64,000 bases of DNA from Caenorhabditis remanei (GCF_010183535.1 NC_071333.1:5950587-6014586); one strand, 5' to 3'; positions 38,568-50,888 are shown, counted from the first letter of the stretch. Program-made: numbers and translations. The notes: a model not told the origin generated them from the letters alone.

Positions 38568-38688
38568 CAGATGGTTCTGATGTCTTAGTGACTGATGTAC
38601 TTGGTCTTAAAACAAGAACTTTTCTTTTCTTAGAAGTTTTCGCCGAAAAGGATGTACTTGATGTTGGGGTATCAGGAAACACATAAAT
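38568..38688 (-). CDS. Candidate alternative upstream exon of the PDZ gene
   Basis: This minus-strand segment is bounded by an acceptor-like ACGATAG and a good donor, CTG|GTAAGG. It encodes about 40 residues (IYVFPDTPTSSTSFSAKTSK, then KRKVLVL and more) with the Ser/Thr/Lys-rich character of the PDZ protein. It ends in phase 1, so it can join the second PDZ exon at 35508 in frame and skip the first coding exon. That would give an isoform with another N-terminus. I found no convincing upstream start exon, so the full isoform is not defined. Confidence 0.38.
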
Positions 38689-41600
38689 CTATCGTTAAAA
38701 AAACTAGAAAATGGAAAGACGACAAAAGAAAAAAGTCAGTAAAACAAAATATAACATTAATTTATGGATATGAATATGTAATCATGAAAGAAAATTTCTT
38801 CGGAATTATATTTCTGATATAGGCGTTCCTGGTAGAATAATTGTGAGAGTAGGAAGGAAGAATGTATGACGTCTTGATCTATGTAACACGTCATACAGAA
38901 ATGGCTCAAAAATAAGATAGAGGCCACTATAGTCAAGGATTTTCAGTAGAGCCTGATTTGAAAAGAAAACCGGAAACCTACATGTGCCCCCTTTCTGATT
39001 GTGAGTGACGCGTTTCATGATGCACTCCTTCTTTTTTCTTCTCCCCGACAAATGTTTGTACTGATTTGAATTGAATTGCCATTCCATTTCACTTTAGGGG
39101 TGGGTGTGGAACGCCGATGAATGTCGGGAAAGGACAAAAATGGTTAACAAAGAAGACAAGGTTACGGTTTGTAGGCAGCTGGTAAAAAGATATTGAAAAA
39201 TGGCAACTAATGGTCAAAACTAGACTTTTAGGGTGAACTAGGAATTTCTCTTACGCCATTTTTAATCATTTATTCATTTCATGTTTCTTGCTGAAAGTTT
39301 CCGTTTTTGAACGATTTTGTGCATACTCAAATAGAAAACTTGTCTGGGAGCATCAAACCACATTGCAAATAAAAAAAGTGGTGGTATCTGAGAAATATAG
39401 TAACAGAAATCGTTGAAACTTCTATACTCGGTTTCATAGAAAACTATCGAACTATATACTCAGAAATACCAGCTTTACTTGAAAAATGAGACCCATAACC
39501 TTTTTTTTTATTACTTATTGCTTTGCATTCAGCTTTTCCATTCTTCTATACGAGTTTCAAAAACGTGTACGTTTGAAAAGTGCTTGGTCGCCGAGACGAT
39601 GGTTGGTGGTTACAGCAAACAATAAAGAGCTATTTAGGGATTTATTTCGGCATGCGCGGACACACACAATAAACACTTGTTCCTTCCATTGAAGACGATG
39701 AAGAAAAACGACTTTCGAGGAAAGCAAAAAAATGAAGGAGAGGAATCGAAATCATTGATGATCGGGTAGACTATATACTAGCAACAAAAAAAGAAGAGTT
39801 ACGAAGCAGCCCGGAGGCGGAGGACACAATTTCTTCTTTTCCAACATAATTATGTTTCATATTCTGCTTTTGGAGAACCAACGAAGGGAAAGGCGAAGGG
39901 TCACTTCTAACCCTTCTACAAAATTTCTGTTATTTTTTCTTGTCCGTTTCTACACTATCCCACTTTTCAGAGTTTAATCGCGTAAAAAATCGCGCACGCC
40001 ATTGTCATAGAAAAAAGAAATAAGATTCCTATCGTCCTGATTTACATCGTCTTCTTTCTTATTTCATCTACACCAAATACGCACACCGGCCACCGTAAAA
40101 TGAATCATTCAGATTTATGAGAAATTTCCCACTTCGCTTTATTTCCCAAAATGATTTTTCTAATTTAGTTCACGTCATAGAAAAATTGGCAGAAATTGTA
40201 TGGGAAAAACAACAAGGAATTGGAAAAAGTGTGCGGATGGGTAGACGAACAAAGTTTCAGATTCAATTAGTCTTCTCACGCCAAATGCAGAGAAAGACAG
40301 AAGGATCGCTTTCACATTCTCTACACGTGTTTTTTTTTCTGCAGCCTCTGTCTTTTTTCGAGTGGTCGATTATAATTACAATTACCTAAAGAATATTACC
40401 TGAATCTCGACAGAAGTAAAGTGTTTTTGTGAAAATGAGAAGAAAAGAAATCTGGTTTTGACGTTAGATTTTTCAGATGCCAGACAGCAGCTAACGCTCC
40501 AAACTCAAAGTAAGACGTGATACATCAATATTTAATGAATATTAGGAAATGATTCATCTCCGAATAGGAAATTGGTTTTAAGACTCAATTTTGTATAGTT
40601 GAAACTTAAGAACGGAAATTAGAAAGTTTGGAAAAAAGTTCAAGTGAGATGGAACCCTTTTTTGTGGAAAAGCAAAAAAATCGAGAGGAAATTAGTTTGG
40701 TGCAAAATTATTTTGAGAAGTTGGATGGAAGTAAAACTTGAAAACTAGAAAACGAAGAAACACAAAGTGGTGTAAAATCGGAGGGAAAATTATACGTTAT
40801 GGCTATTTTCCCAAATTTCCAACAAAAACCACGGGCTAAACGTCTCAATTTGAGCAAAAAATCATTCTACGTAGGCACACTTCGTCTCAAATTGAGCTTG
40901 AAATTGAGAACTGTGTTTTCAGATGTTTGGATATGCAAATGCCACCTGAAACTGGAAAGAAAAGGGGTGTGGTAAGTGGCGGCAGGTGAAGGAACTGATT
41001 TAGGGAGCGGGAAGGGGAGGGAGCGAATGGGTTTCAATTTGATCAACGGAATTGGATTGGATTATTGTTTATAACTTTTTCCAATATCATATACCTAATG
41101 TGATTAGGTTTTCGGCGCCCAGTTCTTACACGCTAAATTAGACTTTGTTACTGTAATTGTGGTTGTGTAAACGAGAAACTAGATTTTGGGACAGAAAAAC
41201 TTCACAAAAAACAAAAAAGATGGGTGACGACACTTGCCTCTGGGACACGACTCTCAACTAATCCCACTATCAAAAATACCCTCTTCTGTCAAAAGATGGT
41301 AGTGTTGGAGGAAATGTGGAAATGGAAAAGCATCTTGTCTGTCTCAAAAGTTCTAAAGTGGGAGGGAAACCCGGGGGTGAAGAAAACAAAAAAGTGTGAA
41401 AAGACGTCCAACAGAAGGACCCGGCAACACATTGATCCCACGGGAGAAATGAAAAGATCGGGAGGCAAAAATGAAGGAATGACAAGCGAAGCATCACCAG
41501 AAATACCAACTATGTATATGCTTGTTTTTTGAAGAGGAAAAGTAGCAAAAAATGAAGGAGGGCTAAAAATTGTTCAACAGCTTCAAGTATTTATGAATGA

Positions 41601-44600
41601 AAGAGTGACCTCAACCTTTTTGAAGGGACACAGCGAAAATGGGAAAAAGAATAGAAGAGGAAAAAATGTGAGTTCTGAGCATTTATTTTTACTCTTTTTC
41701 TGACACCGCTTCGCTTCAATTCGCAACTCTCGTTCTTTCTTCTCCTTCCCCGTTTTTCCTCCCTTTTTTCGCCTACCCTATTTCATTCAATCTTTCACTT
41801 CTCTTTTTTTTCCGACACCCCAACGCGGTCAGCGTGTTGGTCACTAAAGAAGAGTAGGAGATACTCGGTGTGCAACAAAATCAGAGAAAACCAAACAAAC
41901 TCAGTCAGTGTCAGTCGGTTAGACCTCCTCGTCTTTTTTTCGGTGCGAGAGGAGGGGCACGCGTGCTTCTGACACCCTCTTCCCTTTTGTCTCTTTTTTT
42001 GTCTTTTTTTGTGGGGCCATTGTCAAAGTTTTTCTTCCGATTCAGTGCTAAAGATGTTAAAAAACAGCGAGAGCACAATCTGATTGTCCTAGAATGAAAG
42101 TGCAAAGGTTTGGACTTTTGAAAATATGAGAAACGGAATTGACAGTAATTTAATAGAAACGCGAAGTCACCAAGACACAACAAAAAATTAAAGGACATAA
42201 AAAGAAAAATCGAACATGAGAACGGTAAAACTAGATAGATATTTTAATGAACGTTGACCCAACTTATGTTTTGATACATGATTTTTGTACTTGATAAAAT
42301 GTTTTTCAGAGATTCCAAAAGTATTGCTAAGAAAACAGACACGTTCCATGAAAGCAGAATTTTCAAGGACTGCCCTTAAAGCAATGTAAGAGTTTATCCA
42401 TAAATAGAAGGTTTAATAAATAAAAAACTAAAGAGCACCAAATTATCAGCAACAAGAGATACAGTATAACTTCATAAAGCAAGCTGGTTGAATCTTAGAC
42501 AAACAAATAATAATTTAGAACAACATAACAATTCATTGGTCTGTGACTACCAAACTCACAACCTACTAAAAGCCGTTCAACCATTTCAAACAAAATTTTA
42601 AAGAAACTTCACATGTACGCATCAATTCCATACCAATAAACATCTGAATCATGTTCGATAAAGGAAAGTGAATATAATATTGGAAGCTAAGCAAGTTATG
42701 AGGGAGAAAACCGCAACCCTATAGAGTAGCCGACAAAAAGTTTTGAAGGTCGGACCGCCCCAACAAAATACTCACCTCAAACAGCAGCCGTCTCGAGACA
42801 AATTTGCATTTCATTTTGATGATGATGCAAAGAGGCGGGAGAAGAAGGAGACCGCGTAAAAAATAAGGAGGTAAAACGCCCTTCCCGACCTTACCCACAC
42901 GATATTCAGAGAAATCACTTGGACTTCCCGTGCATTTTTCTCTTTTTAGCCCGGGCCCTATTCAAAAATGGAAGTAAAAAATGGAAGTGAGGAAGCGAGA
43001 AAAAAGAGGTTTTGCTAGTTTTGGAGAAACTGGAGGGATAAAGAATAGGGGAGAAGTTTGCTACCTATGCATAGACAAAGTGTTTTATGATTGCTGAGGT
43101 GAGGCCAGAAATGCAGAAACTTCAATCAAGCGGATGGATGGCTCCTTTTATGACAGATGTCGTAAACCTACTGTATACTTGATTAGAATGCGTCGGATAT
43201 CGGAAAAAAGAGAAGATGGCAAATAGAAAAACTGAAGAGAAAGTGATGATGAGATTAGATGTACCGTAGTACATTTTATACCTTCACGAATTCGAAAAAC
43301 TGAAGAAAAATGCAATGACTTTTAATCCACTTTCACAAATGAGATAATCTTGGGAGATCTTGGGTCTAAAATATTGGGACTGAGATCTTGGGACAAAATT
43401 GTGGGGACCGCTAACACCCTCTCGACACGATTTTCAAGTGCTCATTTCTTGCTCATTTCATCTAAAGCTGTCTGCTTTTTCTCTCTTTGGCTCTTCTTAA
43501 GCAGAAAAACAGATACTATCGTAACCCGTGAATTAATTGTGGGTGTCTCGTTAAGTTATTACGGTTGGTGACTTGACATTTATCAAAACGAAGCCAATCA
43601 AGTTGGGATTTTTCCTGCTTTTCTGAGTAAGAAAATGAAAAAATAAAGGAAAACATGTTTTGCGCACGTTTTGTTTTGTATTCTCGAGAAATGAAACGCA
43701 GGGATGTGTGAAATATTGAGCTAATAATGATCAATGTGTTATTTCCATCTTTTTCAAAACTTCTACTAATAGATAAGGTATCGAGACGAGTTGGATGATC
43801 AAACCGTTGAAAAATGGAAGTGATATGTTTTTTTGAGCATAAAATATTCTGGATCACGTCAGCAGAGGAAGACGTGTGCAAAAACTTCTCAGACTGCTAG
43901 TTAAACAGAAAAACAGGAAAATTCTTAGGGTTCCCAGTAGCATTTCCACAAAATCTTGTGAACTATTCATTAGGTGATACACACGTTTACTTGTTTTTTA
44001 TCCTAAAATTTTTACGACAAGGAAATAGTAAAAAGTAAGAATAAAGGCTATGGATAAAAAGTAGCAGACAAATGAATCTACTCTGGTGTCCTTGTTGAAA
44101 CCTTTTTTAGTTTTTCGGTACCCGTGGGCGCCTGACTCATTTTTTTGGGACACAATACAATGGATTCCCTCACAGATCACTGAACTTATTGTTTTATTCG
44201 AGTATTTTTTGTTGGCCAATCTCCTGAGTAAAAGAGAGAAGGTCAGTTGGTTTCCCAGTCGAGAATACCAAGAAGTATGTGTTATCACAGTAGCCCGGCC
44301 GCAACCAAAAAGGGGTGCCCTTGAAAGGGGATGAAAGAAAGGGGGTGCTGGGAACTGAGAACTTTCTCATATTATCATTATTTATGTGTGGTGGGTGAAA
44401 AAGAAAAATGGGGGAGGAATAAGAGAAGGCAAAATGTTAAAGAATTCGATGAGAAGAACTTCAAGTGGGAAGAAATTATTAGAAAATTAGTTCCATTCTG
44501 ATGGAATTTTCTGAGAAAACAATAGGTTCTTGCAATGGCAAATGTGAAGATAATCAATCAAACCTACTCGGAAAAAAGGAACTACATGTTCAACATTACG

Positions 44601-45751
44601 ATTTACTCCAAAAATCTAAAAACTCTCCATCCATTTCCTTTTTTCTAGTGGTCTGAAAATGAACACTTCAAGAATCACGATTCTCAAGAATGCTCAAGCC
44701 TACTGAATGAATGAACAAAAACAAGATTGGGGGCATCAGGCAACGCGTAAAAAATAATTTAAATTTTTCTGCCGCCATTCAAATCGCTATGGATATCAGA
44801 TCAAATTGAGAGGGAGGTGTCAACAAAGAAGCAACAATAGAACGTAAGTGCTTCTTCTTCTTCTTCTCTTTTTCCATCTCCCACCGACACGGAAAAAGGT
44901 GTCATGACTATAAGATAACGAGGCGGTAAGATCCGTGGATGGGATAACGGAAATGCCGGTCGGCCTGTCTCAGTGAGATATATTGAGGAATATGAATGGG
45001 TTGGTGAGGCGGAAATTTTTTCTTCTATTCGAAATTTAATTTAAATTTTTGGATATTAAGTAAGAAATGATGAATAGGTATGAAAAATGAGAAAAGTAAA
45101 ATAAAATGGAAACCATAAATAAAAAAAACAAATGAAAAAAGTATGGAGAAAACAACAGGAAAACATTAGAACGTCAGCGGAGGTAGTTTATCCGAACATA
45201 ATTGTTCTGGACAGATCTTTGATACGTGTGGTCTTTTTTGCTATGTTTTGTTACTTATAACAAGCCGCCTCCCTCTTTCTTACTTCAAGGATTAACAGGA
45301 ACGGGATTCACTTGCCAACCGAAATACCCGTAATTACACACCTCATGTCTCTATTTCATTCAGTCCTCTTCCCTTCCTTCAACTGACCGTCTCTCGCATC
45401 TTATTCAATGCATGTTGTTCGTTGGAAGAGTACGCCAAGTTGACCTCATTCCTTCGCATCAATTGGCTCGTCTCGTTTCTCGTCGTCGGCGCCGTCGCAG
45501 CGCAAAGTCTATTATATGTTGATTCTGCTCAACCAGTTTTCTCTTCCCTCAGTGTGACTTCTCAGTTTTCACCTTCAATTACAATAATATGACGAGAAGT
45601 GGTTGAAAACTATGTGACAGGTTCCCAATTGTTTAGATTCGAAGAAACTGAAAATGACCACAACGAGTAATATAGATTATGTGAAAATAATCGAAAGTGT
45701 TCATACATTTGAAAATGTTTTTAAATATAAATATATTAAATAATTTGGAAA
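38689..45751. other. Region without a supported gene, 38.7-45.7 kb
   Basis: No exon chain or RNA gene is supported on either strand. It lies upstream of the PDZ gene and downstream of the M1-like gene and may hold regulatory sequence for the former. Pyrimidine-rich tracts (around 41700-41820 and 41980-42015) and an imperfect AGATCTTGGG repeat (43341-43394) are visible. Confidence 0.5.
43341..43394 (+). repeat. Imperfect AGATCTTGGG repeat
   Basis: Three to four diverged copies of an AGATCTTGGG-like unit (AATCTTGGG, AGATCTTGGG, AATATTGGG, AGATCTTGGG) lie within about 55 bases. Confidence 0.5.
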
Positions 45752-47197
45752 TTAAACAGAGCCAATTGATCCCAGATCAACATTTTCCCTGATCACATCA
45801 TGCTCATCGTAAAAAGTGATACCAGGCTGCTGAGTCGGCGATAAAGATGGTAATGCTAGCACATCTGAAAATCAAATAACATGAATAACTGGACAATATG
45901 AAAATATAACCCACCAACTTTCCCAATTTGTTCAGATTTTGAGGACATGAACTGGATAATTCTGTCAGTTGAGATATTATTCACAATAGTTGTTCTGTAG
46001 TACTTATTGATCTGAAATTGAGTGGTTCTGAAACAAAAATTAATTTTTACACTTACAATCAATCCGCTTTGTTGAACGATAACTGGTATTAAATCCGTGT
46101 CAATTAAGGCTAATGTCACTTGCGAAGAGTCCATGGTAAGTGTTGCATTGAAGATCGTAGCAGTATGCATAATTGACCTAAATCATATTTTGTGTTTTCA
46201 ACCATTGTGATGTCTAGTGTCTCACTGTTGAATTCTGCCAGCAAAATTGGATATAACTCGATACCTTGGAGAGTGACGAATATTGAAATTGAAAACTGCT
46301 GGAAAGTCTGTTGCATCAAGACAAGGCATCAAATATCGAAGACCTGAGGAAGAGGTCACCGAGTTTCCAAACACTATCGAGTATCTGAATAAATGAACTT
46401 TCGATTGAAAATTTGTCATTTCTGAACTTTGAAAGAATACCTGGATGTCCCGTTGAGAAGAGTGTATTCCAAGTGTTTGGGACCACCTCCAGGAAAGTCG
46501 AGTTCCCCATCGAAGTCTATTCGGAGAATGTAGTTTTCTTGAGAGGTCAAATTGGATATCGGAATATAAGCTTGCACTCCTGTCTGAATATAAACCTAGT
46601 TTCTTTTAAAATATAGGGAGAGTAAAAAAAGTACCGATTTATCATAAGCGCCAGGGGAGGGGGTAGACATTGTTCCATTTGAATCTTCTAATGTTATAGA
46701 AGATATTTTGATTTTGTCACCTCGATGGAAGAATAACTGTTGGGTAACATCTCGAGCAACAAAATTCATTTGTATGCTTCCACTATATTCCTGAAAACAT
46801 ATATGTTTGATGGCATTTGATGACATCAGTATAGAATCTGGAGCTTTTGATGTCAGTTTATCAATTTGTATCATGAAATGAGTAATCAAAATAAAAATTC
46901 ATAATTCTAAAAAAGGCATACCCGATTCACTGTTTCCGGTGTAGAATTGAAAACCAAAAACACGTTATATTCAGATGGAACTGTGATGTAGGGAATGGTA
47001 CTGGGTACATTATTACTTGGTAATACAGTCTTATTGATAAGCGATCCAAATACCACAAACACGTAAATAATGCTGAAAAAATCATCTAATAAAAATTAAT
47101 TTTGAAAAACCTACCATGCCACTGCTGACAAAATTAGCCATGTTAACAAAAATCGAAGGTTGCACTCAAATCTATGTCGTATTTTCTGAACTTTCAT
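45752..47197 (-). CDS. Truncated, non-catalytic M1 aminopeptidase-like type II membrane protein
   Basis: Exons are 47197-47115, 47072-46922, 46790-46635, 46583-46441, 46384-46226, 46177-46057, 46011-45915 and 45864-45752, in consistent phase, giving 340 aa. A TAA directly before the ATG fixes the start. A short basic N-terminus is followed by a membrane anchor at about 14-41 (FLLTWLILSAVACIIYVFVV). The rest matches the N-terminal beta domain of M1 aminopeptidases: VPSEYNVFL, then SGLRYLMPCLDATDFPAVFN (family: ARRAFPCFDEPAFKATF), then TATIFNATLTMDS. It ends at DVLALPSLSPTQQPGITF, where active enzymes have the LPDFGAGAMENWGL type of sequence. GAMEN is lost, and the HEXXH zinc site and everything beyond are absent. 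About seven N-glycosylation sequons support an extracellular fold. A binding or decoy role is inference. Confidence 0.85.
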
Positions 47198-47845
47198 TTA
47201 AAAAGAAAAACATGTATTTGTATAATGTGGAGCTCGGCAGAACCGATTTCTTCCATTGTTTGCAATGCTCTCAAACACTGTTCAAAAAATATGACGATTC
47301 CTTATCAGAGACACGCAGAGAGGCAAAGAAAAAGAGAACAGGGAGAAATGAACACGAGTATAAAAACTGGATTGATTATTTTTGGTTGATTACTTCTAAA
47401 CTGATTGGTGACTAGGTCGAACACGCACACACGCACACATTATGTTCTTCTTACTTCTACTCTCTCAATTTCTACCGTCGTCATTGACAAAACTGAAATT
47501 TCAAAGGAAAATTTAATTTGATATAATCTGTCATAATACGCCTTGTGAACGATAAATTGAAAGATATATTATCTCAGTGATCATATCTTTTATGATTACC
47601 TTGAACTATCGAGAAGAAATAGAGAAAGATATGACTATTTGATTGAACCACCTGCCAGTATTCTTTCTATCTCACCTTTACATACCTAAACAGGAAAAAG
47701 AACAAGCAATAGACAGCAGAAAAGGTACGTCATGAGAAGATACTAATGTGTATCTTTTCTTTCATAATTCGAATCATTGAAAGTTTCGAATTCTTTTGAT
47801 CTTTTTTGTTTATATTCTGTTAGCAGGTGGGATTTAATACCAAGA
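47198..47845. promoter_or_regulatory. Divergent promoter between the M1-like gene and nhx-1
   Basis: Only about 650 bp separate the two start codons, so the genes may share control elements. GATA-factor cores occur as TTATCT at 47569-47574 and CTATCT at 47667-47672 (WGATAR on the minus strand). In worms such sites often drive intestinal expression. No other element is clear. Confidence 0.4.
47820..47826 (+). other. nhx-1: Probable trans-splice acceptor of nhx-1
   Basis: TTAGCAG ends at 47826, 19 nt before the ATG at 47846. The spacing fits spliced-leader addition. Confidence 0.45.
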
Positions 47846-50375
47846 ATGAGATCCTTATCTGTTATGCAATGGAACCGACCGGAAACTCCTACACTTCTGG
47901 GACTATGGCTTCTACTGATTGTTGGAGCAAAAATTGGTAAGAAAATTTTTACTGTATTAAGTTTTTGGCAACAAAAACTTGTTGCACTGCAAATTTGGTT
48001 GTTAGAGCTCTGTTTTTTTGTTCATTATATCCTGTTGTTCTCAGCATTTCACAGAATGCCAACTGCTCGTCATTTCTTCCCAGAATCCGCAGTTCTTATC
48101 GTACTAGGCCTTTTTGCTGGTTTTTCCATTTATGAGTTATGGACCGTTGATCTCTATTTGCATCCAGGTATGTTTTCAACAACGTCTTTCTCATTATCTA
48201 AAGTTATCTCAGTTTACAGATCTATTTTTTCTATATCTTCTACCTCCAATTGTACTAGAGGCCGGGTACTTCATGCCAAACAAAGCATTCGTCAGCAATA
48301 TCACAACGATATCATTATTTGCCGTCGCCGGAACGGTGATGAATATCTTTTTGACAAGTATCACATTCTTCTCATGTTGTCTTTCGTGTATGTTTTTATA
48401 TTGAAGGTTGCTTCATATTCGCATGCCAAAACTTCTACAATTTCAACATCACGATAGTAGATACTTTACTGTTTTCGACAGTAATTTCTGCAGTGGATCC
48501 AGTTGCAGTCTTATCAGGCAGGTTCACATTTTTTGAAAAATACTTATCCACATTTTGTTTGCAGTATTTGAAGAAATACATGTCAATAAACTGCTTTACA
48601 TCACAGTTTTCGGAGAGTCATTGCTCAATGATGCAGTCACGGTGGTAAGTAACTTGATTTGGAAATTAATTTTATCCAGACTTGTCACGGGCCGAGCCGG
48701 AACCAAAATTATTTTTGGACCAATTTGGTCCGTTTTGAACCAAAGTTTTAATTTTTGAAAATTTTTGGAATTTTTTTTGGAAAACAAATTCAATCAAAAA
48801 GTAAAAACGTATGCAAATTTACTTATTTTTATTCTAAAATTTCAAAACATTTCAAAACATTTTGTCAAAAAATGATTCCTCATTTTTAAATTCGGGCGGA
48901 GAGAAAGTTCAGCACGGACCGAGCCTGGCGGGCCAGAATTTAGACATGTCGGATTTATCAAAGATATATATCATATATCATTCAGGTCCTTTACCATTCG
49001 TTCCACTCTATGGTCCGTATTGGACAGGCTCATCTGATATATCAAGATTATACAATGTCGATGATGAACTTTTTCCTGGTTTCTGGTGGTGGAATTTTAG
49101 TTGGAGTAGTGTTTGCAGTGTTTGCGGCTCTAGGAGTGAAGTAAGTGCCTATTTCACAATTCAGATTGGAAGTAGATTCATTTTTTCAGATGGAGCGCAA
49201 ATGTATCAGTTCTACAGCCGATTATTTGTATTACTGTACCATACATGGCATACTTGTGTTCGGAAATTGTGCATGTTTCTGGGATTTTAGGGTACAAGAT
49301 TCCAAATTTGTTATTTTATCATATATATATTCAGAATTGTTGTTTGCGGTATCTGCATGAAATCTTATGTGACCGGAAGTATGGAGGAAAGAGCGGATAT
49401 CACTGTGAAGTACACACTAAAAACGTTGTCGTCTTGGTAATTGCTTTTGTTTCCGGAATGCGTACTTCGACATTATAATATTTTAGTTGCGAAGCTGTGA
49501 TTTTTGTCTTCTTGGGATTTTCTATCTTTTCCAAGGATCACATGTGGGATATTGGGTTTGCCGTTGTCACCGTCATCACATGTTTTGCCGCAAGATTTTT
49601 AGGTTAAAAAAGAGAAATCTTGCAAAGAAAACACATCGAAATGTTCCAGTTGTTTTCGTCCTCTCCTGGGTTGCAAACAAGTGGAGAATGCAAAAAATCT
49701 CTCTGAGAGATCAAACAATCATGGCTTTTGGTGGGCTCCGAGGTGCAATTTGTTTCGGATTGGTGTTGACCATTGGTGAGCTTCTCAGACTAGTCGAAAT
49801 AAAATTGAATACGAATTTCAGATGGTGAGGTTGTCCCGGCAAAACCTATCATGATATCCACTACTCTGATTGTGATTGTGTTTACTGTATTCATCCAGGT
49901 AAACAATTTTTAGAGGTGAAATGCAACAATTTATTATTTGGCTTTCAGGGAACAATGATCAAACCATTGGTGTCGTTTTTGAATGTGAAAATCGACAATG
50001 CTTATGACAAAAGTTTATTCGAAAGTTGTATGGAGCATGTAAGTGTTTACAGTCTTTAGGAAAGCTGATGTAAGGTGTTGTGTTGAAGCAGATCTTTCAT
50101 TTTCAGTGTTTCGAAGACGCTATGTGTGGTGTTGAAGCAATAATCGGTTCTCATGGGCAGTATTATGTAGGTTTTTATTCAGTACAATATTTTCTCATAA
50201 ATTTTTTCAGTGGAAGAATAAGGTCGACAAATGGAACACCCAGTTTTTGGAACCTGCATTGTCACGGCAAGACATGAACCGAGGACGACGGCTAGTGAAG
50301 AAACTGACTGATATGACAACTGATGAGCAGAGAGAAGCGTTGCTGCATGACGATGTGACTGAGCTAGACCCATGA
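47846..50375 (+). CDS. nhx-1: NHX-1, Na+/H+ exchanger
   Basis: Exons are 47846-47936, 48045-48167, 48220-48357, 48407-48517, 48565-48644, 48986-49140, 49190-49291, 49335-49436, 49487-49602, 49650-49775, 49822-49898, 49949-50038, 50107-50166 and 50211-50375. One frame runs through all (511 aa). NHE-family hallmarks are plain: [20 protein letters not shown] near residue 75 (the amiloride-sensitive helix), SAVDPVAVL near 146, [15 protein letters not shown] near 170-185 with the electroneutral ND motif, and [11 protein letters not shown] near 368. It should exchange Na+ for H+ across a membrane in a fold of about 12 helices. The cytosolic tail is only about 100 residues, shorter than in most plasma-membrane NHEs. 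Intron 4 needs a GC donor. The name follows from the neighbouring mboa-1, carnitine acyltransferase and mir-84, as I recall from C. elegans B0395. Confidence 0.9.
48660..48945 (+). repeat. Repeat-like insert in nhx-1 intron 5
   Basis: Intron 5 (48645-48985) is about seven times longer than its neighbours. It is flanked by related GC-rich segments (GGGCCGAGCCGG near 48690 and GGACCGAGCCTGGC near 48917) around an AT-rich core. A palindrome, GGACCAA-T-TTGGTCC, occupies about 48717-48731. It resembles a dispersed repeat, but the family is not identified. Confidence 0.45.
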
Positions 50376-50415
50376 AAATATTGTTTAATATTCTGATATA
50401 TAGTAATGAATCCTT

Positions 50416-50421
50416 AATAAA
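50416..50421 (+). terminator. nhx-1: nhx-1 polyadenylation signal
   Basis: A canonical AATAAA lies 41 bases after the nhx-1 stop codon. A short 3' untranslated region would keep the transcript clear of the minus-strand mir-84 hairpin just beyond. Confidence 0.7.
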
Positions 50422-50554
50422 TTGATTTGCGATGTGTATTACATATTACGATACTGAAATTTCTTTCACAACATTTTTGTTATAGAAATCAGCTGGTCTA
50501 ACTTGTGACTCACCTTCTGTCTCTCCAAGATCTGGAGACAAAACAAAAGTCTAA

Positions 50555-50630
50555 AAACAGCCGAGGCAGTTGAAATGATGTAGACATTACAGTGCGTCGA
50601 CAGCATTACAAACTACCTCAGATGCTTCTG
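50555..50630 (-). ncRNA. mir-84: mir-84-like let-7-family microRNA precursor
   Basis: On the minus strand the mature arm starts at 50620 with the let-7 seed and continues TGAGGTAGTTTGTAATGC (about 50620-50599). The opposite arm (50577-50561, CATTTCAACTGCCTCGG) pairs with it with one bulge and one mismatch, across a loop of about 25 nt, giving a let-7-type hairpin. The flanks (GCATC before, CTGTT after) and the position beside nhx-1 match my memory of C. elegans mir-84, whose mature form differs at about four positions after the seed. In C. elegans miR-84 acts with let-7 in late larval timing, repressing targets such as let-60 and hbl-1. Small-RNA evidence is not available here. Confidence 0.85.
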
Positions 50631-50888
50631 TTAGACTGTTTCGTAGAATATAGAAAATACTCAGAATGTAAGGAATACTGGATAGAAATAAGGAATGGCG
50701 CCCCGGGAATAATATCAGGAGCAGACGAAGACAACTCCGCCCACTTGCATTCCTCCTCCCCCTTCTTTTTTCTCCGCTCACTTTTTTCCACTGTTGCTTT
50801 GTCACGCCGATAGGACCTATCCTAAGGCAGACATTGATGTCTCTAACTGAATTGCACTTTCTCGCATTCGTCAAATATTAGAACACTT

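Noticed and set aside
38806..39087. Minus-strand ATG frame (MEWQFNSNQY) as the first exon of a long PDZ isoform
   Set aside because: No donor of the right phase connects it to the 38688 acceptor; only poor GT sites are present.
46792..46921. Continuation of the M1-like exon into MIQIDKLTSKAPDS
   Set aside because: The family alignment and the acceptor at 46791-46792 show that this piece is intronic; including it breaks the M1 N-domain order.
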